Positions 1 to 11,742 of a DNA stretch of 64,000 nucleotides are shown in pieces. Source of the DNA: Dasyornis broadbenti. Taxonomy: Eukaryota > Chordata > Aves > Passeriformes > Dasyornithidae. The position numbers were made by a program, and so were the translations under genes. Position 1 is the stretch's first letter, and every line of letters begins with the position of its first letter. The stretch spans positions 271,972 to 335,971 of the forward strand of contig VZRN01001307.1 in the NCBI GenBank assembly GCA_013397935.1. Direction: 5' to 3'. The notes below the pieces were generated by a model, which made no database searches, was not told the DNA's origin, and saw only the letters and a list, made by a program, of their open reading frames with translations.

Positions 1-330
1 AGTTTGCATGCCAGGAGTTTTAGTGCCGAAGCATCTGATAACGTCACGGCAGCTTGTTGTGGGATGGAGGGAAGGAGAGCGCTGGGATGGGAGTGGAGAT
101 GTGGATGAGCTGCGGGAGGGAGGCAAACGCAGCTCTGCTAAGCCACAACGGCTTCTCAACGGGGAGATAAGACACGTTTAAAATGAGCTTTGCCGTATTT
201 CCAAATGGCCTCCGCGAAGGTTTATGTCTGGCCAGATGAAGCAGTGATGGGCTGCCAGGCTGGGGTTTATGAGGTGCAGCAAGGAGGGGATGTCATGAGC
301 CTCAGCTGCGGGGAAACACTGGGATATACG
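1..330. other. Single-copy non-coding DNA
   Basis: No repeat, RNA gene or credible coding frame is visible. The only open frame here is a short minus-strand one with no recognisable domain. The stretch ends where the 3' tail of an inverted CR1 copy begins. Confidence 0.5.
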
Positions 331-558
331 GAATCCTAGAATCCCAGAATATTTTGGGTTGGAAGGGATCTTAAAGCTCATCCCATTCCACCCCTGCTGT
401 GGGCAGGGACACCTCCCACTGTCCCAGGCTGCTCCAAGCCCTGTCCAGCCTGGCCTTGGACACTTCCAGGGATCCAGGGGCAGCCACAGCTTCTCTGGGC
501 CACCTGTGCCACGGCCTCTCCATCCTCACAGGGAAAAAATTCTTTCTAAAATCTAATC
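331..558 (-). mobile_element. CR1 LINE fragment, 3' end, inverted
   Basis: The block opens with the reverse complement of the CR1 terminal octamers (GAATCCTAGAATCCCAGAAT). It continues through the TTTTGGGTTGGAAGGGAT tail and the GGCAGGGACACCTCCCACTG block to the region complementary to the end of ORF2. CR1 copies in birds are usually cut at the 5' end, as here: only the last ~230 bp remain. The far edge is approximate, because similarity fades after an A-rich stretch near 540. Confidence 0.92.
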
Positions 559-3419
559 AATACCTATTTACATTCATCAGAACCTATTAAACAAGATATA
601 TTTATTTTATTTATTATTTCTGAGTAAAAATCCTGCCCCGCTCCCAAAATCCTCTTGAGCACGTCAGGCTGCACCTGAATGGCTGTGCTGGGCTTTTCCA
701 GCCTGGTGCACATCCCTGGACAGGCTCTCCCAGCCATTTGCAGGTGGAACACACCAGACAAGGAGCCAGGCTGTGGGAAAGGAGCAGGGATGAGCTTATT
801 CCTGATGCTGAGCCTTCAACGCGCAGCCTGACCCCTGCTCAAGGTGAGCTGGTTGTTTGTAAAACCCCCCACAGCAGGCTCAGGCAAGATAATCCAGGTG
901 GGCATTTGGAAAGATGAACTGGCAGATCAGGGGAAAAAGAAAGCAGGGCAAAAAGCAGCACACGAGGTTTCTGGGACAGGAAAATCAGAGGATGAAAGCC
1001 TCCCTCAATGCCAGCCAGGGCAAATCAACGCTTCCCTCCTTGCCTCGCCGGCCGTGGCTTTGGGTAAAAATGTGATGAAGCAGCTTTATGCATGAGAGAG
1101 GCCAATTTAAAAGAAAAAAACCAGGGCAAGTGTAAGGAAAAAGAAGAACAGAGCGAGACTGATGGGGTCAGGGCGCTGTTAAGGATGTCAATACCCATCA
1201 CTCACCAATAACCTTTCTGTAACTCCTGACCCCGCAGTGGCTGTCGCGAAACCGCAGCAAAATTAAAACAGAAATGAAGCAGCATCAGGTCCTGGCGAGA
1301 GGAGGCAGTGCCTGACAGGCAAGGTAAGAGCCTGACGTGGAGACAAGAAGGGGGCACGGCGCTGGGCCACGGCGGCCCCTGCGCTCCCGGGAAAATGCAA
1401 GGGATGCAGGATGCGGCAGGGGCGGCGGGAACGGGGAGCGGGTCGGACAGGAACTGCCTGGCACAGCGGGACACGGAGCAGGAGGTGAGGCTCGGCTGAC
1501 AGCAGCGGGCTGGAGGAGGTGAGGATCTCCCCGGGGACAGAGGAAGGATGAGGCTGATGTACCCCAAGGGCTGAGGCTGGAGGGGGAACAGTGGCTCGCG
1601 ACAGCCGGCGGGGTCACACCACCAGCACTCCGTGCTTTGGGGGATTTCTGCTAAGAAAAGGCGATTTCCTCAGGTTCCAGGTGGGTTTTCACGCAGTCCT
1701 GCATCCCATCCATCCATAAAAGTAGAAAAATAAGCAGCAAGCCTCCCTCTGAGAGGGCTGGAGCTGCAGCAGTGCGACACTCCCCTCTCTTCCTGCCCCC
1801 GGCTCTCTGGCAAATTTAAAGCATGTTCCAGATATGGGCTGACCTTTCCAGAACACATGAAAAGGCAAAAGGAGAGGTGGAAACACACAGAAGGGAAAAA
1901 GTGCCTTGCATTGGAAAACAGACCATGCACATCCCAGCAAGCAGAATGGGAAAAACGGGGGAGGAAGGGTCTCTGGCCTGGGATCAGTCCCAGGCAAAAC
2001 CAGGTTTTCAGCTCAATGCTTTCCCAACCCCAAAGGGTAAGTCCTGACCTGGGACCAGCTCTTCTGCCAAGCAGACCTGAGATCCCCCTCCCTGTGCTCC
2101 CCCAGCTTTGACACCAGCCTAGCAAGGGGCAAAGCATGAGCCCCATCCCTGGGGCTGACCTTGCTGGGAAGCATCCCCAAGGCTCATCCACAGCGATCTC
2201 TCAGCTATTTAATCACAGATTTTGAGGGAGGTAAACTCCCCAGGTCAGCTCACGGAGCAGCCAGCGGCCAGCAGACCATGGCCAAGTCTCTCCAGCGCTG
2301 TCTTGTCCCTCTCTTGCAGCTTGCAGAGCGTCCTTCTCGCTCCCCACCACACAAATACCTGCCTTTCTCTTTCACCAGTCTCTCCCTCAGCCTGCTGTTG
2401 TGAGAAAAGGAGGACAAGCTCATCCCCCGGTGCCAGCGGTTCTGCACCGCACCAGGCACAGCCCTCGCCGAGAACAAGCGCACAGAGGGAAGGCAATCAG
2501 GAGAACCACGGGAGATGCCGTCACACACAAACAGCGCTGAACCTGCTGGGAGCCCGTGGATGCGTGTGGATGGCAAGGACACAGATTCCTGGGGTCCTCC
2601 CTTCCCCGTCACGGCTCTTTCAGCTTTAAGCTGGGCCAAGGTGAAGGTTCCTGCGCTGGTGGGCACGACCCTCCCTCCGCCTCCCAGCCCAGCACAGCGT
2701 GCAGGAGCAGCTCAGGCTCCTCTCTGCAAGACATCCAGAAGCTGAGACAGAGCTGATCCATCTTCCCCGCTGAAAGAGTGTAAACAACTCAGCTGCAGGC
2801 TTGGAGTGCAAGAGAGGACACGCAGTTGGAAATTTTAAGGGCCAATTTACTAGGTAATTTACTAAACACGCTAATAATTGACATTGCAAGCACCATCCCG
2901 CTGTCCCCAGCTCCTGCCTAATATCCGTAGCAAGAGGGAGAAAACAGCTTTCCCTGTCCTCGTCGCTCCGCAAAGCCTCCTCTGCCAGCCAGATCCTGGA
3001 TGCCATCTGGGCAGCTTCGCTCCACTCAATCCCAACCAACACAACAGCAACCCTGGCAAAACCCAGGCTCCTGATTAGTATGCATATTTCCGAGTGCTGA
3101 TTCCACCTGAGGATCTGTGCAAGGGAAAGGTGTGTTGTAATTACCACCTCTTCCCTAGCTGTAATTAAAGACAAACTGAAGGGAGTTATGCCCAGGCTTT
3201 CAGTTTCCCTGAAGCTTTTCCCTGTGCCAAAAAAACAGCTCTGCAAGAAAACTCCCAGCAGCTTCTTGGAGAAAGGCAGCAGCTCAGCCTGGAGTTACCG
3301 CCTGGTTTGGATGATGGTGGTTAGACCAGGCTTCTCATCCAGACACAAGGAGAAGGCTGGAATCCAGGTATCCCCCTGCTGCAGGAGGGGATGAACTGCC
3401 CTCTCCATGAGGAACACAG
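559..3419. other. Single-copy DNA, no gene seen
   Basis: This holds an AT-rich patch near 595-625 and moderately GC-rich sequence around 1200-1600. The largest open frames are 173 codons (1670-2191, minus) and 206 codons (2626-3246, minus). Neither shows a domain, a signal sequence or a low-complexity-free core that I recognise, and overlapping frames are open on both strands. The last part (about 2820-3190) is AT-rich with TAATTA-type words and is described separately. Confidence 0.5.
2820..3190. promoter_or_regulatory. Candidate conserved non-coding element (unproven)
   Basis: This tract is free of the local repeats. It contains AATTTACTAGGTAATTTAC, GCTAATAATTGAC, an octamer-like TATGCATATT near 3080, GTAATTACC near 3137 and TGTAATTAAAG near 3160. 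Such homeodomain/POU-like words cluster in vertebrate developmental enhancers. Function is inferred only from motif content and could be chance in AT-rich DNA. Confidence 0.2.
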
Positions 3420-3755
3420 ATCATGGAAAGGTTTGGAATGGAAGGGACATTAAAGACCTTCTCTTCCACCTCTGCCATGGGCAGGGACACCTTCCACTGT
3501 CCCAGGCTGCTCCCAGCCCCATCCAGCCTGGCCTTGGACACTGCCAGGGATCCAGGGGAAGCCACAGCTTCTCTGGGCACCTTGTGCCAGGGCCTCCCAC
3601 CCTCACAGCCAAGAATTTCCTCCCAATATCCCATCTATCCCTGCCCTCTGGCAATGGGCTTATAATTCTCTCTTGTCCTGTCACTCCAGGCCCTTGCCCA
3701 AGGTCCCTCTCCCACTCTCTTGGAGCCTCCTCAGGTGCTGGAAGGTGTTCCCCGG
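3420..3755 (-). mobile_element. CR1 LINE fragment, inverted, ~335 bp
   Basis: It starts with a worn tail (TCATGGAAAGGTTTGGAATG) and runs through the CCATGGGCAGGGACACC block, GGCCTTGGACACTGCCAGG and CTCCCAATATCCCATCTATC. It then enters the complement of the ORF2 C-terminal region (TGTCCTGTCACTCCAGGCCC). It is longer than most copies here. The coding portion is interrupted and not functional. Confidence 0.92.
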
Positions 3756-5984
3756 CTGGCAGATGACCAGACTAAACTAGACACCTTCGATCTAAGTGAC
3801 TAAGCCTGGGTGTGGTGCACCCCAGCACACGCAGTGGTGGCAGCTCTGCACCGGTGGGAGCCACACGTTCGGTCCTGTTCAACAAACCATCCCAGGCCCT
3901 TAAATCCCAGCACAAATGGGAGGGGTTTGGGCTGTTTGTTTGGTCAGAAATGCCGCTTTGTTGAAATTTAAAACTTCCCATGGGAACGTGTTGATTTTGA
4001 CAAAGTCATGTTTGGGCTTTTATTGCTTTGATTTGCCTCATTTTAATTCCAAGCACCTTTGCCGGTTCTTAATGCTTTCTATTCCTACCTAGCAAATCTT
4101 TCAGGTGAGGCGCTCTGCTTCCCCCACTTCTCCCCATTGAGAACTCCACTTCCAGGGCAGGAAATCAAATTCTAAATTCGAAACCCAGTTCATATGTAAC
4201 AAAACCTTGGCATTATTGACATGGATTCCAAATCAACCCAATCCTGGGCACTGCGGGGAGCACCCACAGCCAGGTGCCCAAAGGACCAGCAAACATCTTT
4301 GAATTTATTCCTGTTCTGCCCCTGGCTGGATCTACACATTAGAAATGAGGATGAGAATCTGATGAGCAGTAAATAACTCTGTGCCCTCAAAGGCACAGGG
4401 GTTTCAAGAGCCCTCTCACCACTCTCTCAAGGAAAACACAAACCAAAAAAATCTCTCTGGGTCCACAAAGGCCTTTCACATTGAGCATCTTCAGCCTGAA
4501 AAGCCCTTCAAAGCTGTCATTCACAGCAACCCGGGTCACCATTTGCAATTAATCATTCACTTGATTAATTTTGCCTCCTTTAGCCTGTGAGTCCCTACAG
4601 GCACGGAACTCTGCCGGGGTGAGGATTCCAGGGGCAGGCTGTGACTGCGCCGAGTCGGAGCCAGCGTGGATGTGCCTGGGGAGCGCGAAGCCAAGCCCCA
4701 AGCCACCCACGGCACCCTGCGAGCAGGGCTGGGCACGGACACGAGGTCAGAGCTCTTGCCCAAATGCCTGGGCAATTCCTTGAAAAAATTCCTCTGGTGG
4801 GTGTGATGACCTCGCTGAGACATCGCATCACCCAACCCTCCTCCCCCTCTTCGCCTTACACTCAGCCTGACTCTTCTCTCTTCAATGGACCAGCGAAATA
4901 TTCCTTTCAAACTGAGGTTTTTTCGGTGTTGGTTTTCTTTCTTTCCCTTCCATTAGGAGACATGTTCATTAGGAAAATATCAGAAACCTCTGGGGCAGCT
5001 TGTGCTTCTAACTCTTTTCCAAATGTATAATGAGCCAGGAGTAAATTTTTTAGGGTGAATTTAATTGACCTTTGCAGTGGCATTAGGCAGATTGGCTTAA
5101 AGTCTATTAGAGCATAATGTAACCTGGTGAGATTTTAGGGAAGGTTATTGGAAAAACCGATGGAGTTGGACCGCGATCCTCCCTTCCTTCCCAAGCTTTC
5201 TTCACAGAGGAAAAGAAGGATGGCTCGAGAATAGAGAGGGATGAACAGAAGGGGAGAGGGATGAACAGACGGGGAGAGAATTAAAAGGGAGAAGTGAGGA
5301 AAAGAGTAGGAGGCAGCGGGAGGGGAGCAGCTCCAACTGGCCCTCAGCTGCAGCAGGTTTGGCTGCTGGGGGACGGGCGGCAGCAGCCACCGAGCCAGCA
5401 GCTGGGCCATTGGCGGGGTGACACGGTGCCAGCTTACACCAGCTGAGGATCAGGCCCTCCGGCGATGGAATTCATCCCAGCTCTCCCTGCAGGGATGGCT
5501 CGTGAGCCGCTGGTTCCGCTGTCTCACAGGGAAACACGGATCCGCCGCGGCTGGCAGATGCTGAGCGCGGAGCTGCTCCGGATGCCAGGGACACGCGCCC
5601 AGGACCTGCACCTGCTCAGAGACACCCCTGGGGTCACGTTAAGCTGTCCCTGTGGAGGATGGGGGAGGCAGGTCAGCTCCACATCCCGGCTCGTATCCAG
5701 CAGATGTCAGACCTCCAGGATTGCTAACAGGGGCTCTCCAGGGGCTGCTGAGAAGCAGCAAAATGTGAAAACTGCTGAATTTCACTCCAGCGCGGAGGAA
5801 CAGTAGGGCAAAAAAGCACCACCCTACAAAGCCATGTCCTACACACATGCCTGTGACCACACCTGGTCTTGGGCTCTCGGGCACATTTGGGACCCAAAGG
5901 CACTGTGGTGTCACCCCATATGGCACGTGGAGGTGCCAAGCACCTCAACAACCCCGTGTATATAAATATATATGGAATTAGAGA
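3756..5984. other. Single-copy DNA, no gene seen
   Basis: No recognisable gene. Around 5035-5150 an AT-rich stretch (GGTGAATTTAATTGACC, AGTCTATTAGAGCATAATG) stands out from GC-richer flanks. At 5200-5340 the plus strand is strongly purine-rich and carries two 20-bp-spaced copies of AGGGATGAACAGA. Short frames in this tract show no family signature. Confidence 0.5.
5236..5276. repeat. Two-copy 20-bp tandem repeat in a purine tract
   Basis: AGGGATGAACAGAAGGGGAG is followed directly by a nearly identical copy with one base change (A to C), giving a period of 20. It sits in a purine-rich strand extending to about 5335. Confidence 0.75.
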
Positions 5985-6150
5985 GTCACAGAATCCCAGA
6001 ATCCCAGAGCGGTTTGGGTTGGAAGGGACCTTAGAGCTCATCTTGTTCCATGCCCTGCAGGGACACCTCCAACCAGACCAGGTGGCTCCAAGCCCTGTCC
6101 AGCCTTGTCTGGAACACTGCAGGGTGAGGCGTCAACAACCTCCCTGGGCA
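5985..6150 (-). mobile_element. CR1 LINE fragment, inverted, short
   Basis: It begins with doubled terminal octamers (CACAGAATCCCAGAATCCCA), then GGTTTGGGTTGGAAGGGACC and the CAGGGACACCTCC block. A deletion in the CCATGGGCAGGG region and a decayed right end shorten it to ~165 bp. Confidence 0.88.
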
Positions 6151-7654
6151 TAGATATCTATGCTACAAAACACCCACCCCTTACACCAGGAACAAGTTTC
6201 CATCCCCAGACTGCAGATCCTGCCTCCTCCTGGTGTCCCCGTTCAGGGTGAGCATCCCCAGCCCAAACCCCAAGTGCAGCAGCACCGGGACACCAGGGAG
6301 TGGGAACAGCACCTCCGCCCTGGGCACTCACTCACACACCTCTTGAAATTACATTCATACCATTGCAGCAATCAAAGGCCTCGGGGCAAAGCTGGGTGCC
6401 AGGAAGCCGGCACGGCACAGCTGATCCCACCCTTCCCTGTTTCTCAATGCCGGCACACCAATTCCAGGTTGTGTTTACACGGAGGTCGAAACCTCCGCCC
6501 GATGGGAGCCTGGGATTGCGGTGGGGAAATCGGACACCACGGACAGGGCTCTGGTTCCCAGCACCATCCTGCTCTGCAGCCGCCTCTCGAAGCCCTGCTG
6601 GGCTCACTCCATTTATCCGAGCCCACAGAGGTGCCCCCGGCGAGATCATCCAGGAACACCCACCCCTAAGCTGTCAGCGCTAAAGAACGACTTTTCCTGT
6701 GGTGTTTTTGCGCCAGGCTATAAGGGAGGGCCGGCAAATCAGCCTGGGAAAATCTCGTGGCTGTATTTTGAAACATCACTTGTTTTCTGTTTTTTTCCCC
6801 TCCACCCAGCCCTGATAACCTCAGGCACTCCCTGTCCATGCAGGGGTGGGGTATGAAATGCCAGGCTCATTCCAGCCCACACCGTTCCCACTCGGTGTGG
6901 AGCAATCCTCCCTGAAGTCATTCCCAGCTCTGATAAGGAGACGGGGTGCAATCCCCGGGGATGGGTGAGCAACGTGACACTGAGAGCCCAGGGCTGAACC
7001 CGGCTGCCCCTGGGCTCGGGCTGGTGCTCCGATATCGAAACCCTCCTCCCTCGCCCGCCCTAGAGCCAGAACAGCTGCGCCGGGTTCCTCCGCTCCGTGC
7101 CAGAGAGGCAGCTCTCACTTGCTTTCCCCCTACTGCGACATAAATGAGATTCCAGCATCCCAATTTCCAGTTACAAATCCTCCACCGTGCACTGGCCGCT
7201 GCTAAACGTGCCTGTGGTGCCGGCGGGGCTTTGCTCCCGCAAAGGCTGGTGCTCCAGTCGGGGTGTGGGGAGCCTCTGGATGCCCTCCCTGCACCAAAGC
7301 GGCCACAAAAGGGTTACCGACCTGCTCTCCTTTCCAAACTTTTCTGCTTCATCCCCTGGGAGGCTGCAGCGAGGGAGAGGAGGGTTTCAAAAGCGAGCCG
7401 GAAAATGAGAGAGAAAAGGGGAAGGTTTCAGCTGGATGCAGTGAAATGGAAGGCTTTGTGTTTTCGGAAATTAAGGGTGTAAGGGGTCTCTTTGTGCTAA
7501 ATGCTCCGGATGGGATGAAAGTAAATAGAGCTCAGCTGGGCAGGGGAGTTCGAGCGACATCGAGAACAATTTTTAGCCCCGTTAGATATTAATTTCCCAT
7601 ACATCATCCTCCTGTCCTCTGCCCGTTTGAAGTGCTCAAGGTTTCAGGCTTCAA

Positions 7655-7930
7655 AGCGCACCACGCCGGCCACTCGCACAAAGCTCGGGATCCGTGGGGA
7701 GCCGCATCAGCAGGTTCCAGCCCCGAGCCTCAGCAGGATCCCTCCGCACACCGCCGGCCCCGGGATGCGCAGGCAGGGCCAGCCCCGGGATGTGGCGGCC
7801 CCGGGATGTGGCGGCCCCGGGATGTGGCGGCCCGTGCCACCACGCGGCGACATCCTCGGGTCCCTGCTGCGGGAGGGAGCCGGGAGGGGGACAAGGCCGA
7901 GCAGATGAAAGCGCTGACCCACTTTGTGTC
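7655..7930. promoter_or_regulatory. CpG-rich block (possible small CpG island)
   Basis: CG dinucleotides are much denser here than in flanking DNA (for example CACGCCGGCCACTCGC, CGCACACCGCCGGCCCCGGG, CACGCGGCGACATCCTCGGG). Part of the density comes from an internal 16-bp repeat. Bird CpG islands often mark promoters, but no transcript evidence can be read from sequence alone. Confidence 0.3.
7782..7834. repeat. 16-bp GC-rich tandem repeat, about 3 copies
   Basis: GGGATGTGGCGGCCCC starts at 7787, 7803 and 7819, an exact 16-bp period. A diverged relative (CCCCGGGATGCGCAGG) lies just upstream near 7758. The perfect copies suggest recent expansion or active homogenisation. Confidence 0.9.
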
Positions 7931-8059
7931 CCCAAGTGCTCATTAAAACCCAACCGCATGTCCGTGGGCGCCTGGAAAAGCCGGTGGGGTCGTAAAGCCC
8001 ATCCCCGCCTCCCTGTCACTGATGAAGCACCTACCAAAATCAATGGCGCTTTGTTGGGT

Positions 8060-8144
8060 TGCGTCAGCTAACGAGGAAAAGGCCATTTATTGTTTCAGCG
8101 GGGAAAGGCTGACGCACCACAAAGAGGGCCCTTTGCCTGACTCA
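8060..8144. promoter_or_regulatory. Cluster of AP-1/MAF-like sites, including an inverted pair
   Basis: TGCGTCAGC at 8060-8068 and its exact reverse complement GCTGACGCA at 8108-8116 flank an AT-rich spacer. A consensus AP-1 heptamer TGACTCA follows at 8138-8144. These match core words recognised by AP-1 and MAF bZIP factors. Binding is inferred only. Confidence 0.25.
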
Positions 8145-8849
8145 GAGCAAATATCTGCGGCTTTTCCAGGGTGATTTGCCTTCGACAAGAGGCTTCTGTC
8201 CTCCAGCAAGACGCCTGGGCAGACTGGTGTTCCCTACTGGGAGAGGGAGCGATGCTCCTCTGGATCCCCAGTGCGGGATCTGCATCCAGCATCGGCAGTG
8301 TCGGGGTTTGCAATTTCTGTCGATGCACAGCACAAGCACAGAGCAAGGCAGGCAGAGCTATTCCAAATTTTCTCCTGGGCAAAGTGAGGCACAGCTGACC
8401 GAAGAGCAGGAGGCAGAGCCCAAGCTGAACCAGAGCCAGGCCAGGCAAAGCCCAACCATCTGCCTGCTGCAAAGCCAAACGAGCTGAGGTTACTTGATTG
8501 AAACAGCGAGTGCATAAATATCCAATAAAATAAACAACAGCCATAATTAATAATAAAATAAAAATAGCCTTTCCTTTCTGCTCCTGCACTTTGCAGCCGC
8601 AGTGCTCAGGGCACATCACACGCCAGAGTAACAACTAATTATAAGCACCAATTACGATGATAATGAAATAATCTACCGTCCAAACCTGCCTGCCATTAAT
8701 TTTCCCCAACTGTAAAGAAGGTTGAGAGCTCACACTGGACAGAGCAGGTGACGTGGGTGCACCCTGCAGTGTGCCACAGACCAGCCTGACAGCAGGAGGG
8801 GGCACAGGGGCATCCTCACACCCCAGGACCCTCCCGCAGCAGTGACTTC

Positions 8850-9022
8850 CCCAGGTCACTGCCCAGAGCAGCTGTGGCTGCCCCTGGATCCCTGGAAGTG
8901 TCCAAGGCCAGGTTGGATGGGGCTTGGAGCAAGCCGGGATAGTGGAAGGTGTCCCTGCCCACGGCAGGGCGTGGAACAGGCTTTAAGGTCCCTTCCAACC
9001 CGAAGCATTCTATGATTTTATG
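8850..9022 (+). mobile_element. CR1 LINE fragment, 3' end
   Basis: It reads GCCCAGAGCAGCTGTGGCTG, then GGAAGTGTCCAAGGCCAGG, GGAAGGTGTCCCTGCCCACG and TTTAAGGTCCCTTCCAACCC. It ends in CATTCTATGATTTTATGA, a well-kept CR1 terminus. Cut at the 5' end to ~170 bp. Confidence 0.93.
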
Positions 9023-9524
9023 AAAGCCATGCACTCTTTGGGTGCAGTAAAACCGAAGCAAAGCAGCACTGTGAAAACTTGATTTATCTCCTCTCTCAGC
9101 AAATTGAAGTTTTTCTTTCACAACACCAACAGCAGAAAAAATCAAGGGGCTGAAGAGGACAGTTTGGATGGGGTGCTGAGAAGCAGCGTTTATCCCTTCC
9201 TAGACGGTGACTCAGGGAATCGTGTGAGCACGGACGGATTCATAAGGCAGCAGTTCAGCAGGAGCCTGAGTGATGGAGTGCTCGAGGTTTGTACTTCGTC
9301 GCTCTCCTGAGTCAGAGCCAGCATCTTGCTCCCGATCCCGGCTCATCCCGTGTGAGGCTCTGGATGTCGCTTGCCTGCCCTGTGTCTCCGTCTCCTCGCG
9401 GGGACGCGGCGCTAACGATGCTCATGCAGAGCTCTGCTTGCGTGTGATAAGGACACCCTGCTCCCCGCCTTGGATCCCACCTGGCCTGGGAATGTGAGCT
9501 CCCAGCCTGGAAAGCCAGCGCTGT
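9023..9524. other. Single-copy spacer between two same-strand CR1 copies
   Basis: No gene. A TGACTCA heptamer occurs at 9208-9214. The tract between 9300 and 9480 is GC-richer with several CpGs (TCTCCTCGCGGGGACGCGGC). Confidence 0.45.
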
Positions 9525-10107
9525 CCTGGGCTGCATTCCCAGCACCGGCAGCATCGGGTCCAGGGAGGGGACTGTGCCCCCTGCTCCACTCTGGTGAGAC
9601 CCCCCTGGAGTGTCCAGCTCTGGGACCCCAACACCAGAAAGATGTGGAGCTGCAGGACAAGAGTCCAAAGGAGGCCACAGAGATGCTCCAAAGGCTGGAG
9701 AACATTTCCTACAGAGCCAGGCTGGGAGAGCTGGGGGTGTTCAGCCTGCAGAGGAAAAGGCTCCGGGGAGAGCTCAGAGCCCCTTCCAGGGCCTAAAGGG
9801 GCTCCAGGAGAGCTGAGAGGGACTTTGGACAAGGGCCTGGAGTGCCAGGACAAGGAGGAATGGCTTTCCACTGCCAGAGGGCAGGGATTGAAGGGATATT
9901 GGGAAGGATTTCTCCGTGTGAGGGTGGTGAGGCCCTGGCACAGAGAAGCTGTGGCTGCTCCTGGATCCCTGGAAGTGTCCGTGGTCAGGCTGGACAGGGC
10001 TTGAAGCACCCTGGGAGAGTGCAAAGTGTCTCTGCCCTTGGCAAGGGCTTGATCAAGATGCTCCCTAAGGTCTCTCCCAACCCAAACCATTCTGGGATTC
10101 TCTGATC
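9525..10107 (+). mobile_element. CR1 LINE, longest copy (~580 bp), partial ORF2 and 3' tail
   Basis: It includes the part matching the C-terminal region of CR1 ORF2 (CTCTGGTGAGACCCCCCTGG, GTCCAGCTCTGGGACCCC, GAGGCCACAGAGATGCTCC), then GGAGAGCTCAGAGCCCCTTC. The 3' section ends CAACCCAAACCATTCTGGGA with TTCTCTGAT. Small indels break the old frame. It is the best copy in the window for subfamily assignment. Confidence 0.95.
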
Positions 10108-11742
10108 TCCTTTTTGATTACAGAGGAGCCTGGTTGGTGCGTTCCATCAGCAAGGATGGTGAACAGCACCCAAATCGCTCCCCTCCAACCTTGCAGAGAG
10201 CCACGAAAGCACAGAATTTTATCCGAAATGGAAAATTCCTGGGCTGCAAAGGGAGAAAAGCAAAAAGTCTGCGTGTCAGAGAGGGTCAGAAGACCCTCAT
10301 GTCCCAGCCCCAGTGGTTCTGAGCAACACGATGTGCTGCAAAGCCCAGGGCTGGCGCTGGCACCAAGGGTGAGCAGAGCCTGTAAGATTGATTTCTTTTT
10401 GTTTTCGATTGACGGCGTGTTTGCTGGAAAATGTCATTTTCAGGAACCGAAACTATCTGTGGATTCAAGTCAGGTTTAGCGAACAGTTTTCGCAGAAGAT
10501 AAATAGAACGGGGAGAGGAGGGAGCTGCAGAGAAGTCAAAACATCTCGTGGATGATGTTTCTTGTGTGTTACATTTCAATCTCTCACTTGAAATGTCATT
10601 GTCATTCCAAAAAATTGACATTTATCTAAAAGGTTAAAAAAAGGCTACGCTGAGTGAAGCATATGGGTTGGTTTCCACGTTTGCATAAACTGTTTCATTA
10701 GGCTTTGACAGAAACACGGGGTTGACGTCACTGAAAGGCACTCAGCTCCCCACTTTCCTCCGAGGTCACCTCAAGCCAATGCTGTTTCTTTGCCCCGGAC
10801 ACCAACCAAGCTGTGAAAAAGAATTTAAAAAGCCATTGTTCACCCAACACCAGCAGTGCTGAGCTGGGGAGAGTGCGTGGAGCCTTTCCCACGGCAGGGA
10901 ATCTTCCCGAGTGGTGCAGGTGTACAAAAGCCCTTGGAAAGTCATCGCAGCCACGACAGCCAAACCAGCACGAGTGCCTGTTGACCTAATGGAGGATCCT
11001 GAAATCCAGGAACGTGGAAAAAATGGGGCTGAAAAATGACACAACCAACACATCCAGGGAATATAGATTGTCCCATTCATCCTGAATTTGACCTCGGATG
11101 CCAGGAAACCCATGGATGTGTAACCACCAGCCACCCCCAATTTAATCCTTCAGTTTAATCCCGTAATAATTATAATGCCACGCATCCAGGCTGGAACAAA
11201 CAACCCCTCCCCGAGGCAGAAAAGGCCTTTTCACCCGCCCTCTGAATGAACTGGTCAAAGTCCTGATTTTCTGAATTTTCCCCCAGACTGATGTAATGTA
11301 AATAAAAATTACAGGGCCTGGGGGAGAATGACTGGGGGGAATGCAGAAGAGAGGGAAAACATCTCTGGGAAATGGTTGGTCAATGGGTGTTTTGTGATGT
11401 ATCCATCTGAGATTTCCAGTGGGAGGACCACTGGAGGGGAAAAGTTCAGCCCAGCTTTTGGAAGATGTTTGCTCTTCCCTGTGTCTCTCAGGACTGGGAA
11501 TGTGGTTCCCGCCAGGGGAGGGATTGAGATGCCCAGCTCCTTCCATGCCCGGAGGGATCTCAAATTCCTCAAAAGCAGCACCAGCAAACCGAGGAGCTCG
11601 TCCTGCCCTCTCAGCTCCCTCCTGCTGATGCCACAGCACCTGAGAGGAAGGGACTTATTTCTACAACCTACTTCAAACAGGCTCTGCCTGTAAATCGATG
11701 ACTGTAACAACTTGGGATCTTCCCAACAGCAGCCAAAATTCA
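10108..11742. other. Single-copy DNA, no gene seen
   Basis: Nothing recognisable. The 10380-10640 portion is AT-richer (TTGATTTCTTTTTGTTTTCG, ATTGACATTTATC) and could be unique regulatory DNA. Opposed frames of 165, 144 and 121 codons around 11142-11743 overlap one another on both strands, which argues against coding. Confidence 0.5.

Larger units (their letters stand above)
6151..8849. other. Single-copy DNA with a CpG-rich block
   Basis: No gene recognised. CpG frequency rises in 7000-7300 and especially 7655-7930, which includes a 16-bp GC-rich repeat. AT-rich sequence follows at 8510-8700 (ATTAATAATAAAATAAAA). The CpG-rich block could be a small CpG island. No adjacent first exon or splice pattern is convincing enough to call a promoter. 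Confidence 0.45.

Noticed and set aside
2626..3246. 206-codon minus-strand open frame
   Set aside because: No domain or signal recognised. It overlaps a tract with enhancer-like composition. The length is attainable by chance in GC-moderate DNA.
6714..6730. GGCTATAAGGGAGGGCC as a TATA promoter
   Set aside because: No downstream exon-like sequence or CpG island at the site. Chance match.
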